From Eublepharis macularius (lineage: Eukaryota; Chordata; Lepidosauria; Squamata; Eublepharidae), in NCBI RefSeq assembly GCF_028583425.1, contig NC_072795.1, positions 8,889,001 to 8,953,000 on the forward strand: DNA of 64,000 nt. Reading direction: 5' to 3'. Shown one piece after another: positions 51,498-61,028 of the stretch. Below the pieces are notes generated by a model that did not search any database, was not told where the DNA came from, and saw only the letters and a list, made by a program, of their open reading frames with translations. Every line of letters starts with the position of its first letter. The first letter of the stretch is position 1. The translations under genes were made by a program, and so were the position numbers.

Positions 51498-54377
51498 ATG
51501 GACTTAAACGGAAGAGTTAGAAAAAAGAAAGAGGAGAAGAGACAGGAGATTATGGAGAAAATAAAAGCCAAAGAAATACAGTTAAAGAAAAGACCAGGGA
51601 AAAAGAAAATTTATCAGGACATCAAAATACTTCAAGAGCAGTTGACAGCAATGAATAACAAAGAATTGGAGTGGAATCTTAAAAGACTGAACCAGAAAGC
51701 GTTTGAAGGTACTAACAAACCTGGGAAATATTTGGCATGGCAATTAAAAAAGAGAAAAGAGAAGAAAACAATAAATAAAATTTGTGAAGATAACAAAACG
51801 CATTTGAAACAGACAGCCATTAGTAGAGCCTTTTACAAATTTTATGCTAAATTGTATAATAAGAAAGAGGTGAACAAAGACGCAATAGTGACATATTTGG
51901 AGAAAATGAAGCTACCAGTAATTTCAGAAGCTTGGAGAGACAAACTGAATAATGAAGTAACGGACGAGGAAATAAGAAAGGCAATACAGTCAACAAATCT
52001 GGGAAAGGCACCAGGGCCAGATGGACTTACAGCTAAATTCTATAAGGTAATGGCCAATGAGCTGGTACCATTCCTAAAAGAGGTGATCAATGGTGTTCTA
52101 AAGGATCAACGGATCCCAGATACTTGGAATGAAGCTAATATATCATTGATCCCCAAAGAGGGGCAAGACCTGACTAACGTGAAAAATTATAGACCTATAT
52201 CGTTACTCAACAATGACTATAAAATCTTTGCGAAGATACTGGCGGAAAGAGTGAAGGGATGGCTTTCGGAAGTTATTGAGGAGGAACAAGCCGGTTTTTT
52301 GCCAAATAGACAGATCAGAGACAATTTAAGGACAGTGATAAACACTATTGAATACTATGATAAGCGTTGTGATAAAGAGGTTGGTTTCTTCTTCGTTGAT
52401 GCTGAAAAAGCATTTGACAATTTGAACTGGGACTTTATGTTTGCCACTATGGAAAAGCTACAAATGGGAGAAAGATTCATAAGAACAGTGAAAGAAATAT
52501 ATAGAGACCAGAATGCAGCAATTGTGGTGAACAATGAGGTTACTAAGAAATTGACTATAGGCAAAGGAACAAGACAAGGTTGCCCGTTGTCTCCGCTGTT
52601 GTTTATTCTGGTGTTGGAGATTCTGATGATACAAATACGACAAGATGAAGAAATTCGTGGAATAAAAATAAAGGACTTTTCTTATAAGGTTAGAGCATTT
52701 GCGGATGATATAATGTTAATTGTGGAAGATCCAACGGAGAACATGCCAAAAGTAATAGAGAATATCAAGGAGTTTGGAGATTTGGCAGGGTTCTATATCA
52801 ACAAAAAGAAGTCAAAGATATTATGTAAAAATATGACTAAGCAAAAACAACAATGGTTAACGGAGATAACAGACTGTGAAGTAACAAGTAAGGTGAAATA
52901 TTTGGGAATTGAACTTACTGCAAAGAATATAGATCTATTCAAGAATAATTATGAAAAATTATGGACTCAGATAGAGCGAGATTTGATTAAATGGAATAGA
53001 TTGAATTTGTCATGGCTGGGAAGGATTGCAGTAGTTAAGATGAATGTGTTACCAAGAGTAATGTTTTTGCTACAGACAATACCAATTATCCGAGATTCCA
53101 AGCAGTTTGAAAAATGGCAAAGGAAAATATCAGACTTTGTTTGGGCAGGCAAGAAACCTCGAGTGAAAATGAAAGTTTTACAGGATGCAAAAGAAAGAGG
53201 CGGAATGCAACTGCCCAATTTAAGACTCTATCACGATGCAATTTGTTTAGTGTGGCTGAAAGATTGGATGACGTTGAAGAATCAGAAACTACTGGCCCTA
53301 GAAGGATATAAAAAAACATTTGGATGGCACGCATATTTATGGTATGATAAAGTAAAAGCGAACTCTATGTTTTTACATCATTACATACGGAGAAGCCTAT
53401 ATACAACCTGGAAGAAATATAGAGACTACTTACAAGAAGGAACCCCCCTATGGGTGGTTCCATATGAGGTAATAGATCCGAGAACTGTCGATAATGAGCA
53501 ACAGTGTTTAACATACAAGGAGATAACACGAATAGAATTCTCTAAACTTAAAATAAAGATGCAGGACGAGTTATCTCTAAACTATGATTGGTTTCAGTAC
53601 AGACAGATCAGAGATCTTTATAATTCGGACTGTGCAAAGGGAGGAATAAGAATGGAGAATTCGGAATTAGAGCAGACACTTTTACAAGAAGATAAGAAGG
53701 AAATTTCCAAGGTATACAAAGTACTGTTGAAATGGTATACTGAAGAGGAAACCGTTAAAGTGCAAATGGTAAAGTGGGCCATAAATTTCAACAAAGAAAT
53801 AACAATGGAGACGTGGGAATACCTGTGGAAGAACACAATGAAGATTACGACATGTATTAATATTAAAGAGAACATTTACAAAATGATTTATCGTTGGTAC
53901 ATGACACCAAAGAAGATAGCATTAGGGAATTTGAATACATCTAATAAATGCTGGAAATGTAAAAAGCATGAGGGATCTCTGTATCACATGTGGTGGACTT
54001 GTGAGGTAGCTAGGCAGTACTGGGGGGAAATAATAAGAGTAATGAGTGAGATTTTACAATTTCAAGTTAATAAGAACCCAGAACTCCTGCTACTGAACTT
54101 GGGAATGGAAGATATTCCAGCACAACACAGGACATTGTTATTTTATATGACAGCAGCAGCTAGACTCTTATATGCGCAGAAATGGAAAGTACAAGAAGTG
54201 CCAACAATTGAGGATTGGATATACAAATTGCTGTATATGGCGGAAATGGACAAAATGACAAGAAAATTGAGAAACCTTGACCCAGGACAGTTTAACACAG
54301 ACTGGGAGAAGCTGAAGCAATATTTAGTGAAGAAATGGGAGGTTGGAGGAGAACTGTGGCAGTTTGAGAACTATTGA
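51498..54377 (+). CDS. L1-1 ORF2, reverse transcriptase and C-terminal part
   Basis: 959 codons open. RT motifs: GKAPGPDGL, NYRPISLLNNDYKI, EEQAGFLPNRQIRDN, FFVDAEKAFDNLNW, GTRQGCPLSPLLF, FADDIML, and the thumb. The C-terminal Cys/His knuckle CWKCKKHEGSLYHMWWTC is intact. It has the order and length of an L1 ORF2. The first ATG is internal; translation in the animal would come from 50618 and stop at the deletion. Confidence 0.92.
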   Translation: MDLNGRVRKKKEEKRQEIMEKIKAKEIQLKKRPGKKKIYQDIKILQEQLTAMNNKELEWNLKRLNQKAFEGTNKPGKYLAWQLKKRKEKKTINKICEDNKTHLKQTAISRAFYKFYAKLYNKKEVNKDAIVTYLEKMKLPVISEAWRDKLNNEVTDEEIRKAIQSTNLGKAPGPDGLTAKFYKVMANELVPFLKEVINGVLKDQRIPDTWNEANISLIPKEGQDLTNVKNYRPISLLNNDYKIFAKILAERVKGWLSEVIEEEQAGFLPNRQIRDNLRTVINTIEYYDKRCDKEVGFFFVDAEKAFDNLNWDFMFATMEKLQMGERFIRTVKEIYRDQNAAIVVNNEVTKKLTIGKGTRQGCPLSPLLFILVLEILMIQIRQDEEIRGIKIKDFSYKVRAFADDIMLIVEDPTENMPKVIENIKEFGDLAGFYINKKKSKILCKNMTKQKQQWLTEITDCEVTSKVKYLGIELTAKNIDLFKNNYEKLWTQIERDLIKWNRLNLSWLGRIAVVKMNVLPRVMFLLQTIPIIRDSKQFEKWQRKISDFVWAGKKPRVKMKVLQDAKERGGMQLPNLRLYHDAICLVWLKDWMTLKNQKLLALEGYKKTFGWHAYLWYDKVKANSMFLHHYIRRSLYTTWKKYRDYLQEGTPLWVVPYEVIDPRTVDNEQQCLTYKEITRIEFSKLKIKMQDELSLNYDWFQYRQIRDLYNSDCAKGGIRMENSELEQTLLQEDKKEISKVYKVLLKWYTEEETVKVQMVKWAINFNKEITMETWEYLWKNTMKITTCINIKENIYKMIYRWYMTPKKIALGNLNTSNKCWKCKKHEGSLYHMWWTCEVARQYWGEIIRVMSEILQFQVNKNPELLLLNLGMEDIPAQHRTLLFYMTAAARLLYAQKWKVQEVPTIEDWIYKLLYMAEMDKMTRKLRNLDPGQFNTDWEKLKQYLVKKWEVGGELWQFENY

Positions 54378-55923
54378 AATATAATAAAATGCAGAGGGGG
54401 GTGATTTTACCGGTGGGTGGAGAGGCAAATGTGAATTTCTAAGCAGTTATTTCATTAGATTATTATATGTATATACATATATAGAATAATGACAGAAAGT
54501 AATTAAGTATAAGGATGGACTGATTAATATAATTTTTGGTAATTGTACAATGTACTAAATTGAGTGACTTGGTTTGAAGATATATAGGGGTCAAACTGAT
54601 TGACGATTCTTGATGATAGTTGTATAATTGCATAATCAAAGTAAAATAATAATATAACCAAAGTAGAATGAAGTTGAGATATGTAGAAAAAACAATATAT
54701 AGAGTATAAGTTAAATTGGTTGACTTATAAGAATTGTTCATAGAAATATTTGAAATTATGCAAAAGGGGACAAATTGTTTGTTTGATATGGCAGAAGGGA
54801 CCAAAAGATAGAGTACAGAGTATCAAAATAGTTAAAGAATTATGATTAGAAGAAAGATATTATTTAGTTATTATTCCTATTATTATGTAATTGTTAATGT
54901 AAGTAAATAAGAGAATAGAAAGAATATAGTGTTATAGAGATAAGCTTAGAAGAAACTGAATGTATACATTAGTTAGTTAGTTAGACAGAATGAATTTAAA
55001 ATGAGTAAGGGAAAAGGGACAAAGGGTTGGAAAACTGTTGGAAGTCAACAAAAAGGGGGGAAAGGGAGGGGGTTAGAATTAGGAAATAGGGGAACTGAAT
55101 GTAATGTGAAATAATATGACATCTAATCCAATAAAAATTTTATTAAAAAAAAAAAGATCTTGGGCGAGGGGGGGGGGTCCTGCGCAACGGACTCCTTCCC
55201 GTCCCTTGAGTTCCCACCCGAAGACAGGTCGGCTATAATCTCTGCGGCAGTCCTGGAGCCAATGCGGTTGGCATAAGACCTACATGCCGAAGCTTCAACA
55301 GGGGCAAAAAGAACTGAGGGGAATCCGAGATTGAAACAGCGATTACAACCCGCGAAAAGTGTTTGAGAAGGTAAAGATCACTATCTCTTGAAACGGGACA
55401 GATTACTTAAAGTAACGAAGTATTAAAGCAGACTTTTAAACTGCAATAGATTGATTACAAGGAGGGGAGGATCCAGCAAGAACTATATTAGAAAAAGGAC
55501 TAAGTTAAACAGAGTTATTAAAGAAATTGGATTATTGTTTTACATACCTGTGGTTATAAGGAGATATCAGGCTGTGAGAAAGTTTTACCATCGCGAGAAC
55601 TGCTGTGGGAAGTCGGGAAACAGGAAGTACATAATAGTGATAGAGTTGCTGGAGAGAAGCGGCTCTTTTTGGACGACAGGAAGAAGGGAATCGCCATTTT
55701 TGAAAGGGGAAGAGCTGCGGCTTCAGCGGAAGAGGAAGTAAGCCATATTGGATTACAAAAACCATAGAGGAACCATAGAGAAAAGACACCCGACATTTTG
55801 GACTCTTTAAATGACTTTTTTGGAAAAAGACCGGGACATTTAAATTAAAAGGACACTAAGCCAAGCGACATGGAGCTAAGGAAGCGTGCGGACTCATGGG
55901 AGCGAGGTAAAGCAAGCCCCACA

Positions 55924-56700
55924 ATGTCGAAAAAAGAGTGGCAAGCGGCGATAGAGAACTTGGATAAAAAACTTTCAGAAGGGATTAAGGAGCTTAAGGA
56001 TATGATACCTGAGCTGGCAAAAGAGTTTAAAGAGACACTTAAGAATGAACTGGCAGAAGTGAAGAAAGGTATGGAAATGATACAAAATGACCTGCAAGCG
56101 ACACAGCAAAGAGTCAATGTAGTGGAAAATGCGGTGGAGACCCTAGCAGACACGCAACGAACGGAGATGAGGGTGATGAGGGGAAGAATGGCAGTTGCGG
56201 AGAGCAAACATATGGAGAAGCAGCTGAGGTTTCGTGGCTTGCCGGAGGTGGAAGGAAAAACGGCCCAAGAACAGATCACTGAGGTGTTAGCTGAATACCT
56301 GGGGAAGGAGGAGGAGGAAACTGTGGCTATCCTAGATGTGGTGTACAGAATAAATTCAAGATTCGCGACCCAGAGGAAACTACCAAGAGACGTGATTGTG
56401 CAGTTCATGACCAGAAATATAAGAGAAATGATTGTGAGTAAGCAATTTCAAGATCCATTGGAGGTCCATGGCAAGATGGTTATCATTATGAAGGAGTTAC
56501 CTAGATCGGTGTTGCTAGACCGGAAAAAATATAAAGCTCTAGCCCAGATTCTGAAGGACATGAAAATAAGGTACAGATGGGAATTGCTTGAAGGAATGTC
56601 CTTTGAATTTGGGGGAGTGAAAAAGAGCATCAGATCTGAATTAGAAATGGAAAAGTTCATTAGAGACAATGAAAAGGACTTACCAACAACAAGGCTATGA
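55924..56700 (+). CDS. L1-2 ORF1 protein
   Basis: 258 residues, collinear with L1-1 ORF1. The open frame extends upstream to an ATG at 55870, but that ATG is not present in L1-1 (cgccacgg there), so MSKKEWQ at 55924 is the better start. The RRM part LRFRGLPEVEGKTAQEQITE is unchanged. Stop TGA overlaps the ORF2 ATG, as in L1-1. Confidence 0.88.
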   Translation: MSKKEWQAAIENLDKKLSEGIKELKDMIPELAKEFKETLKNELAEVKKGMEMIQNDLQATQQRVNVVENAVETLADTQRTEMRVMRGRMAVAESKHMEKQLRFRGLPEVEGKTAQEQITEVLAEYLGKEEEETVAILDVVYRINSRFATQRKLPRDVIVQFMTRNIREMIVSKQFQDPLEVHGKMVIIMKELPRSVLLDRKKYKALAQILKDMKIRYRWELLEGMSFEFGGVKKSIRSELEMEKFIRDNEKDLPTTRL

Positions 56701-57227
56701 ATATGGAGTGTAAAGTTTTATCTTGGAATGTAAATGGACTTAATTCACCTAATAAGAGAAAAAGCATTTTCCACTGGCTATTAAAACAAAAATGTGATAT
56801 TGTGTGTTTACAAGAGACCCATATTAGAAAGCAGGATGTAAAATATCTTAAATTGAATAAATTGGGTAATGACTTCGTAGCGGCCTCAAAAAAGAAAAAA
56901 AGGGGAGTGGCATTGTATATAAAAGAGGAGCTACAGCCAAAATTAGTGGCGAGAGATGTGGAAGCTAGATTTTTAGCAGTGGAATGTACATGGAATTTAA
57001 AGAGAGTCTTGGTGATTGGAATTTATGCACCTAATGGAGCAAAAGAAAGCTTTTTCGAGGATTTGAGGAAGCAATTGGATGAACTTTCTTATGATCAGAT
57101 AATTCTTGCTGGAGATTTCAATGGAGTTACTAATTTGGAGCAGGATAAGAAATCAGTAACTGCACAAAAGAAAAGAGGACTATTACCAAAGACTTTTTTT
57201 CCATTAATGCAACAGGAAACCTTATAA
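56697..57227 (+). CDS. L1-2 ORF2, N-terminal endonuclease part
   Basis: Matches L1-1 ORF2 up to QQETL, where GAA of the relative is TAA here (57225-57227). The frame reopens and includes the last endonuclease motifs (STLSRIDMI, GSDHNPI) from 57276. It runs in the same phase past the L1 end into PLE sequence, to 57707. Confidence 0.88.
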   Translation: MNMECKVLSWNVNGLNSPNKRKSIFHWLLKQKCDIVCLQETHIRKQDVKYLKLNKLGNDFVAASKKKKRGVALYIKEELQPKLVARDVEARFLAVECTWNLKRVLVIGIYAPNGAKESFFEDLRKQLDELSYDQIILAGDFNGVTNLEQDKKSVTAQKKRGLLPKTFFPLMQQETL

Positions 57228-57637
57228 GATGTATGGAGAAGACAGAATCCTAAAAGCAGACAATATACGTTTTTCTTGGCGAGACATTCAACGCTGTCAC
57301 GAATTGATATGATCTTGGCCTCAAAGGACTTAGCGCTTTGGACTAAGGAGGTGGAAATAATGCCTATGGTTGGCTCAGATCATAATCCAATTATGTGGAA
57401 GTTTGGGAAAAGAACCAAAAGGAGAGGATGGAGAATAAATGAGGACTTGTTACAAGAGGGAGAAAACATGGAGACGCTGAGAAGGGAGACTAAATTCTTC
57501 ATACAGTACAATATGAACAGAGAGGTACCAACCAACAAGGTATGGGACACTTACAAGGCAGTAATTAGAGGCATTCTAATGGACTTGAATGGAAGAGCCA
57601 GGAAGAAAAGAGAAGAGAAGAGACAGGAGATTATGGA

Positions 57638-57901
57638 TTGGTACATCAAGTACCAATCCATATGCAAAAGAACCTCCTCAGGATACAGTGAAGCCTCCCG
57701 CCATTAGCATTCCACACCCTGGGAAACTCTTACAGGATGACTCAGCTCAACCCCACCCCTCCTGAGTAGATACAAATGACCTACATCCTTTCCACACTGT
57801 GACACTGAGAGATCTCTGTCTTTTGGTGCTACACCTCTGAAGATGCCAGCCACAGCTGCTGGCGAAACGTCAGGAACTACAATGCCAAGACCACGGCAAT
57901 T
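57638..57901 (+). mobile_element. PLE1-type fragment (3' end)
   Basis: Corresponds to the last codons of the PLE1 protein (NPYAKEPPQDTVKPPAISI in PLE1), its stop and its 3' terminal arm, ending at 'ccacggcaa'. It joins L1-2 with no gap. The last bases of the usual terminus (cagcccgg...caacaacca) are missing. Confidence 0.82.
57834..57874 (+). ncRNA. Hammerhead ribozyme motif in PLE1-type fragment
   Basis: Complete core, same layout as 3144-3184: CCT, CTGAAGA, GCCAGC/GCTGGC, GAAA, CGTC, AGG. Confidence 0.72.
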
Positions 57902-58182
57902 TATAGCAGTGGTTTTTTTTGAGTTTCTGGTTAAAAAAAGCTGAACTACTAGGCAACTCCATCCAGAAGTACAGAGAATGAAGCAAAAGCTGATGTGGAG
58001 TACTGTTCTGAGCCAGAAACATGGCTCACTAGAGGAACAAATCCATGCCCACTGTTTAGTCTTTTACCATACAAATCAATGACAAACGCAAATTAGGTAC
58101 CTGCTGCTAAGATACTGCACAGCTCTTTGGCCTATTTTGTTTGGCCTGTTTGGCCTGTTTGGCCTATGTGCCCTGCCCTTTC

Positions 58183-58230
58183 TAGAGCCCGTTGTATTTT
58201 TCCCCCACAACAGGCTTTGTTGCTAGTATA
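58183..58230. repeat. Stem-loop repeat terminus, copy 2
   Basis: 'agagcccgttgta...acaacaggctttgttgctagtat' is the same unit as at 36433-36479, with one mismatch in the stem. Confidence 0.55.
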
Positions 58231-58292
58231 TCAATAAGTCCATGTGACCATGATTCATGGCTTGACAATTACATTTCAACATAATCTTATTG

Positions 58293-58303
58293 CATAAGAA
58301 GGG
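58293..58303 (+). promoter_or_regulatory. Degenerate TATA-like site of CYP2 gene C
   Basis: cataagaaggg stands where gene A has catataaaaggg, at the same distance from the ATG in the aligned leaders. The TATA core is lost here. Confidence 0.45.
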
Positions 58304-58423
58304 TGTTAGTAGAAGAAAACAAGAGAAGCAGCAACATCTTCAAGTACAGCAAACAGCTTCTGTAGAAAAAGCATATGAGTTATACTGGAAAGTTACAGAA
58401 CAAAGAGAAAAAGACAAACAAAA

Positions 58424-58594
58424 ATGCCGTGGATATGGGCCATTTTGATAGCAGTGCTGGTGTGCCTTCTGATTGTGCACTTTCTGAAACAACTCTGGTC
58501 ACACAGGAACTATCCTCCAGGGCCTCTTCGGCTTCCTCTCATTGGAGGCATGTGGCGGGTATTGCCAAACTTTTCTGAGGATATTTTGATTAAG
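58424..58594 (+). CDS. CYP2J-like: CYP2 gene C exon 1 (start and membrane anchor), gene continues beyond the window
   Basis: 57 codons from ATG to donor gtatgt. It encodes the signal anchor IWAILIAVLVCLLIVHFL, then NYPPGPLRLPLIGGMWRVLP and NFSEDILIK. It aligns with gene A exon 1 (YPPGPLRLPLIG and PNFS identical), and the leaders align too. Exon 2 is not found before the end of the window, so intron 1 is longer than 5.4 kb and the state of the gene is unknown. It lies opposite in strand to gene A, head to head. The product would be a microsomal P450. Confidence 0.9.
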
Positions 58595-58814
58595 GTATGT
58601 CTTTTAAAAGTATTAATTTGCTAAGTAAGAGGATAGACAAAGAACATTTTGAATTCTGTTATTCCTATGTTGGAAATGTATTTGAAATGCATGTTTTTCA
58701 AGCAGCCCTCTGGGCAGCCACAGATTTGAATTCTGCCCCAGCATGAAGCTGACCTTGGATTTCAGAAAGATAGTCACTTCAGCCCTTCCTTTCAAGAGGA
58801 GGTCTGTGCACATG

Positions 58815-59235
58815 AACACATGAAGTCTGATAGTCTGAATCAGTCCATCAACATCAGTGTTGTTTACTCAGACTGGAAGCAGCTCTCCTGGGTCTCAGGT
58901 TGAGGTCTTTCACATCACCTGTTAACAGGGCTTTTTTTCAGTGGGAATGCAGTGTAACAGAGTTCCGGTACCTCTTAACTCCACTCTGTCTGGAGATCAG
59001 GGGGTGGGCCCACAGGCCATGTGATCATTTTCTCTGAGGGCCATTTAAACTTTTAAAAACTCCCCCCTTGTTCCAGCTGATCTAAAATGACATCATTGTG
59101 CGGTCTTGAGTTCCACCACCTCTTTTCCGAGAAAAAGCCCTGCCTGTTAGCAGATTCTTTTTACAAAGAGCTGCTGAGGATTAGACCATCTGCATTCTGA
59201 TCTGATGCTCTTCCACTAAGCCACAGACCTGTCCC
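58815..59235 (-). mobile_element. tRNA-Ala-derived SINE, minus strand, split by a MITE
   Basis: 'agtctgaatcagtccatcaac', 'ggtctttcacatcacct' and 'gatgctcttccactaagccacag' are the reverse of the SINE body and head seen at 21924. The hAT-type MITE 58926-59142 sits inside it. Confidence 0.65.
58918..59150. mobile_element. hAT-type MITE of the CAGGGCTTTTTTTC family, copy 2
   Basis: The element is 58926-59142 (217 bp), between cctgttaa and cctgttag (7 of 8 match). It has the same ends as copy 1 at 23624 but lacks the second internal arm. Confidence 0.82.
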
Positions 59236-60738
59236 CAAAGGACTAAGAGTACCTTCCTACCCTTTCTTCACTACCAAATAAAATGCCCAAACCAAAGAAA
59301 TAGAACCTGTAGAAGATGGAGGTGGGTGAGTTGTACACATATACCTTCTCAAAACAAAAATTGGGGCAGGTAGGCAAGCTGGACTGCTCCTATCTGATCC
59401 CTGCTTTCCATCATACTGATGCCTGTGACTAACATAGGCCTTTTCTGCTTGATGAACTTTATATTGTGTTTTCTACATATTCAATCCATGAGGATCAGAT
59501 ATGCTTTATTCATTGTTTCAGGCCCTGTGCTGCTTTGATTTGTTAATTCTACACTTTGAGGGCTCCAAACTGAAGTGGAGCCTGTTCTATATTTCTGCAT
59601 CAGAAAAATGCCCCGTTTCTGAGGCAGGCTTCCTGGGAGACACATTCGTTTCATTAGCTGGAGATTCCTCAGTTGATTGGCTGAGGACTGGTCAGTTTCC
59701 TCAGCGGATCACTAAGGAAATTTACAAGGATTTTGTGTGTGCGCGCGTGGGTGTTTAAATGGCACCAATGTTGCATCTCTGTTTAAATTTTTAAAAAACC
59801 TCAAAAAAGAATGGACTAAAAAATACAGGAAGCCCAGTTGAAAACTTTAAAATATCAAATTGGATTCAGGGTTCTCTGCAGGGTTTTTGTGTTAGCCGTA
59901 TGCAGAGGTTTTCCTTTAGTTTAAGACACCAATGTTGCAATGTTGCTATTTCAAATTTTTAAAAAATGGGGAAAAATGGATTAATTGCTGATCAACTAAT
60001 CAGGATGCAGGGGAATAAAGGAGCAGGTGAAAGACAGGGCTAGGCCTCACACCAAAAAAAGATTCTGCAATTCAACTAAGCCCCGGGTTGACTTTGCTGG
60101 AAAAAAGGGGGGGGGGGGTTCTGCGCAGGAAAAAATGGAAAAAATGATTTTCTGGCAGATGCAGCCTTTCTCTGTACAGTATGCAAAAAAAGTCTGGGAA
60201 GTGGTTTGGAAACTGAATTGGGATACGTTGACTGAGCATGCAGAACTCTGGGGAGAAATTGGTGACGGTTGGAGCCAGAACCAATGAAAAAGTGCTGTGC
60301 AGAAAACACCATACTTCATGGTCTAGTGGAAAACCAGTAGCTGAAGAACTGATGTTCCAAATGTAGCATCACTTAACATACATCAATTGCCCAATAGTGC
60401 CTAAAATATATCAAGTAGCAGCTTTGTATAAATATATCAAGTAGCAGCTTTGTATAATTCAGCTCTGTTTAAATTCATACACACGTAAAAGACACATCCC
60501 TAGAGAAAGCAGAGGAAGTGGGCATTTAGGGATGCACACATGAATGTTCTTGTCTGGATTTATTATCAATTTGTTTTTTGTTAGTAATTTTAAACTTACT
60601 CTTGAAAATTGTTACGGCATATTTGGATCCGGTGTTATATATAAATGATATCTCCATTGGGTAAAAATGGTAAACCCATTTCTACTTTTACCTGTTTTTG
60701 ATATCGCCAATTTGGTATGACATTTCCAAAGATTGGCA
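59236..60738. other. Intron 1 of gene C, unassigned
   Basis: No exon 2 of CYP2 type and no firm repeat. A poly-G run lies at 60108-60118, and a 28-bp segment is repeated in tandem near 60408-60460. Confidence 0.4.
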
Positions 60739-61028
60739 AGAGCCCCGTGGTGCAGAGTGGTAAGCTGCAGTACTGCAGCCGAGCTCTCATCATGACCTGA
60801 GTTCGGTCCCAACAGAAGCCGGGTTTAGGAAGCCGGCTCAAGCTTGATTCAGTCTTTCATCCTTCCAAGGTTGGTAAAATTAGTACCCAGTTTCCTGGGG
60901 GTAAAGTGTAGATGACTGGGGAAGGCAATGACAACCCCCCTATTAAAAGACTGCCAAGAAAATGTCATGATACGACGTCCCCCCTGGGTCAGTAATGACT
61001 CGATGTCTGCACCTTTACCTCCCCCCAC
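60739..61028 (+). mobile_element. Sauria SINE
   Basis: Follows the known squamate SINE layout: tRNA-like head 'gagccccgtggtgcagagtgg', B box 'gagttcggtccc', body 'ggtaaaattagtacccagtt' and 'gatgactggggaaggcaatg', and the BovB-like tail 'gggtcagtaatgactcg' to 'gcacctttacct'. Sauria SINEs are known only from squamates, so this dates the lineage of the window. Confidence 0.85.

Larger units (their letters stand above)
48935..55155 (+). mobile_element. Inner L1 (L1-1), full length, 6.2 kb, nearly intact
   Basis: G+C-rich 5' leader of about 0.9 kb, ORF1, ORF2, a 3' untranslated region of 0.75 kb, AATAAA at 55130-55135 and a short A tail. It is flanked by an exact 18-bp target duplication. ORF1 and ORF2 overlap by the four bases ATGA. 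One two-base deletion in ORF2 is the only break that I see. Insertion into a close relative and the low damage mark a recently active family. Confidence 0.9.
55156..57637 (+). mobile_element. Outer L1 (L1-2), main part, truncated at 3' end
   Basis: Begins with the second copy of the 18-bp target duplication and continues the leader started at 48757. It carries ORF1 and the first third of ORF2, then stops within 'gagattatgga' at about 57637, where PLE1-type sequence begins. Loss of the 3' end is unusual for L1, which normally loses its 5' end, and points to a later deletion or rearrangement. Confidence 0.85.
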
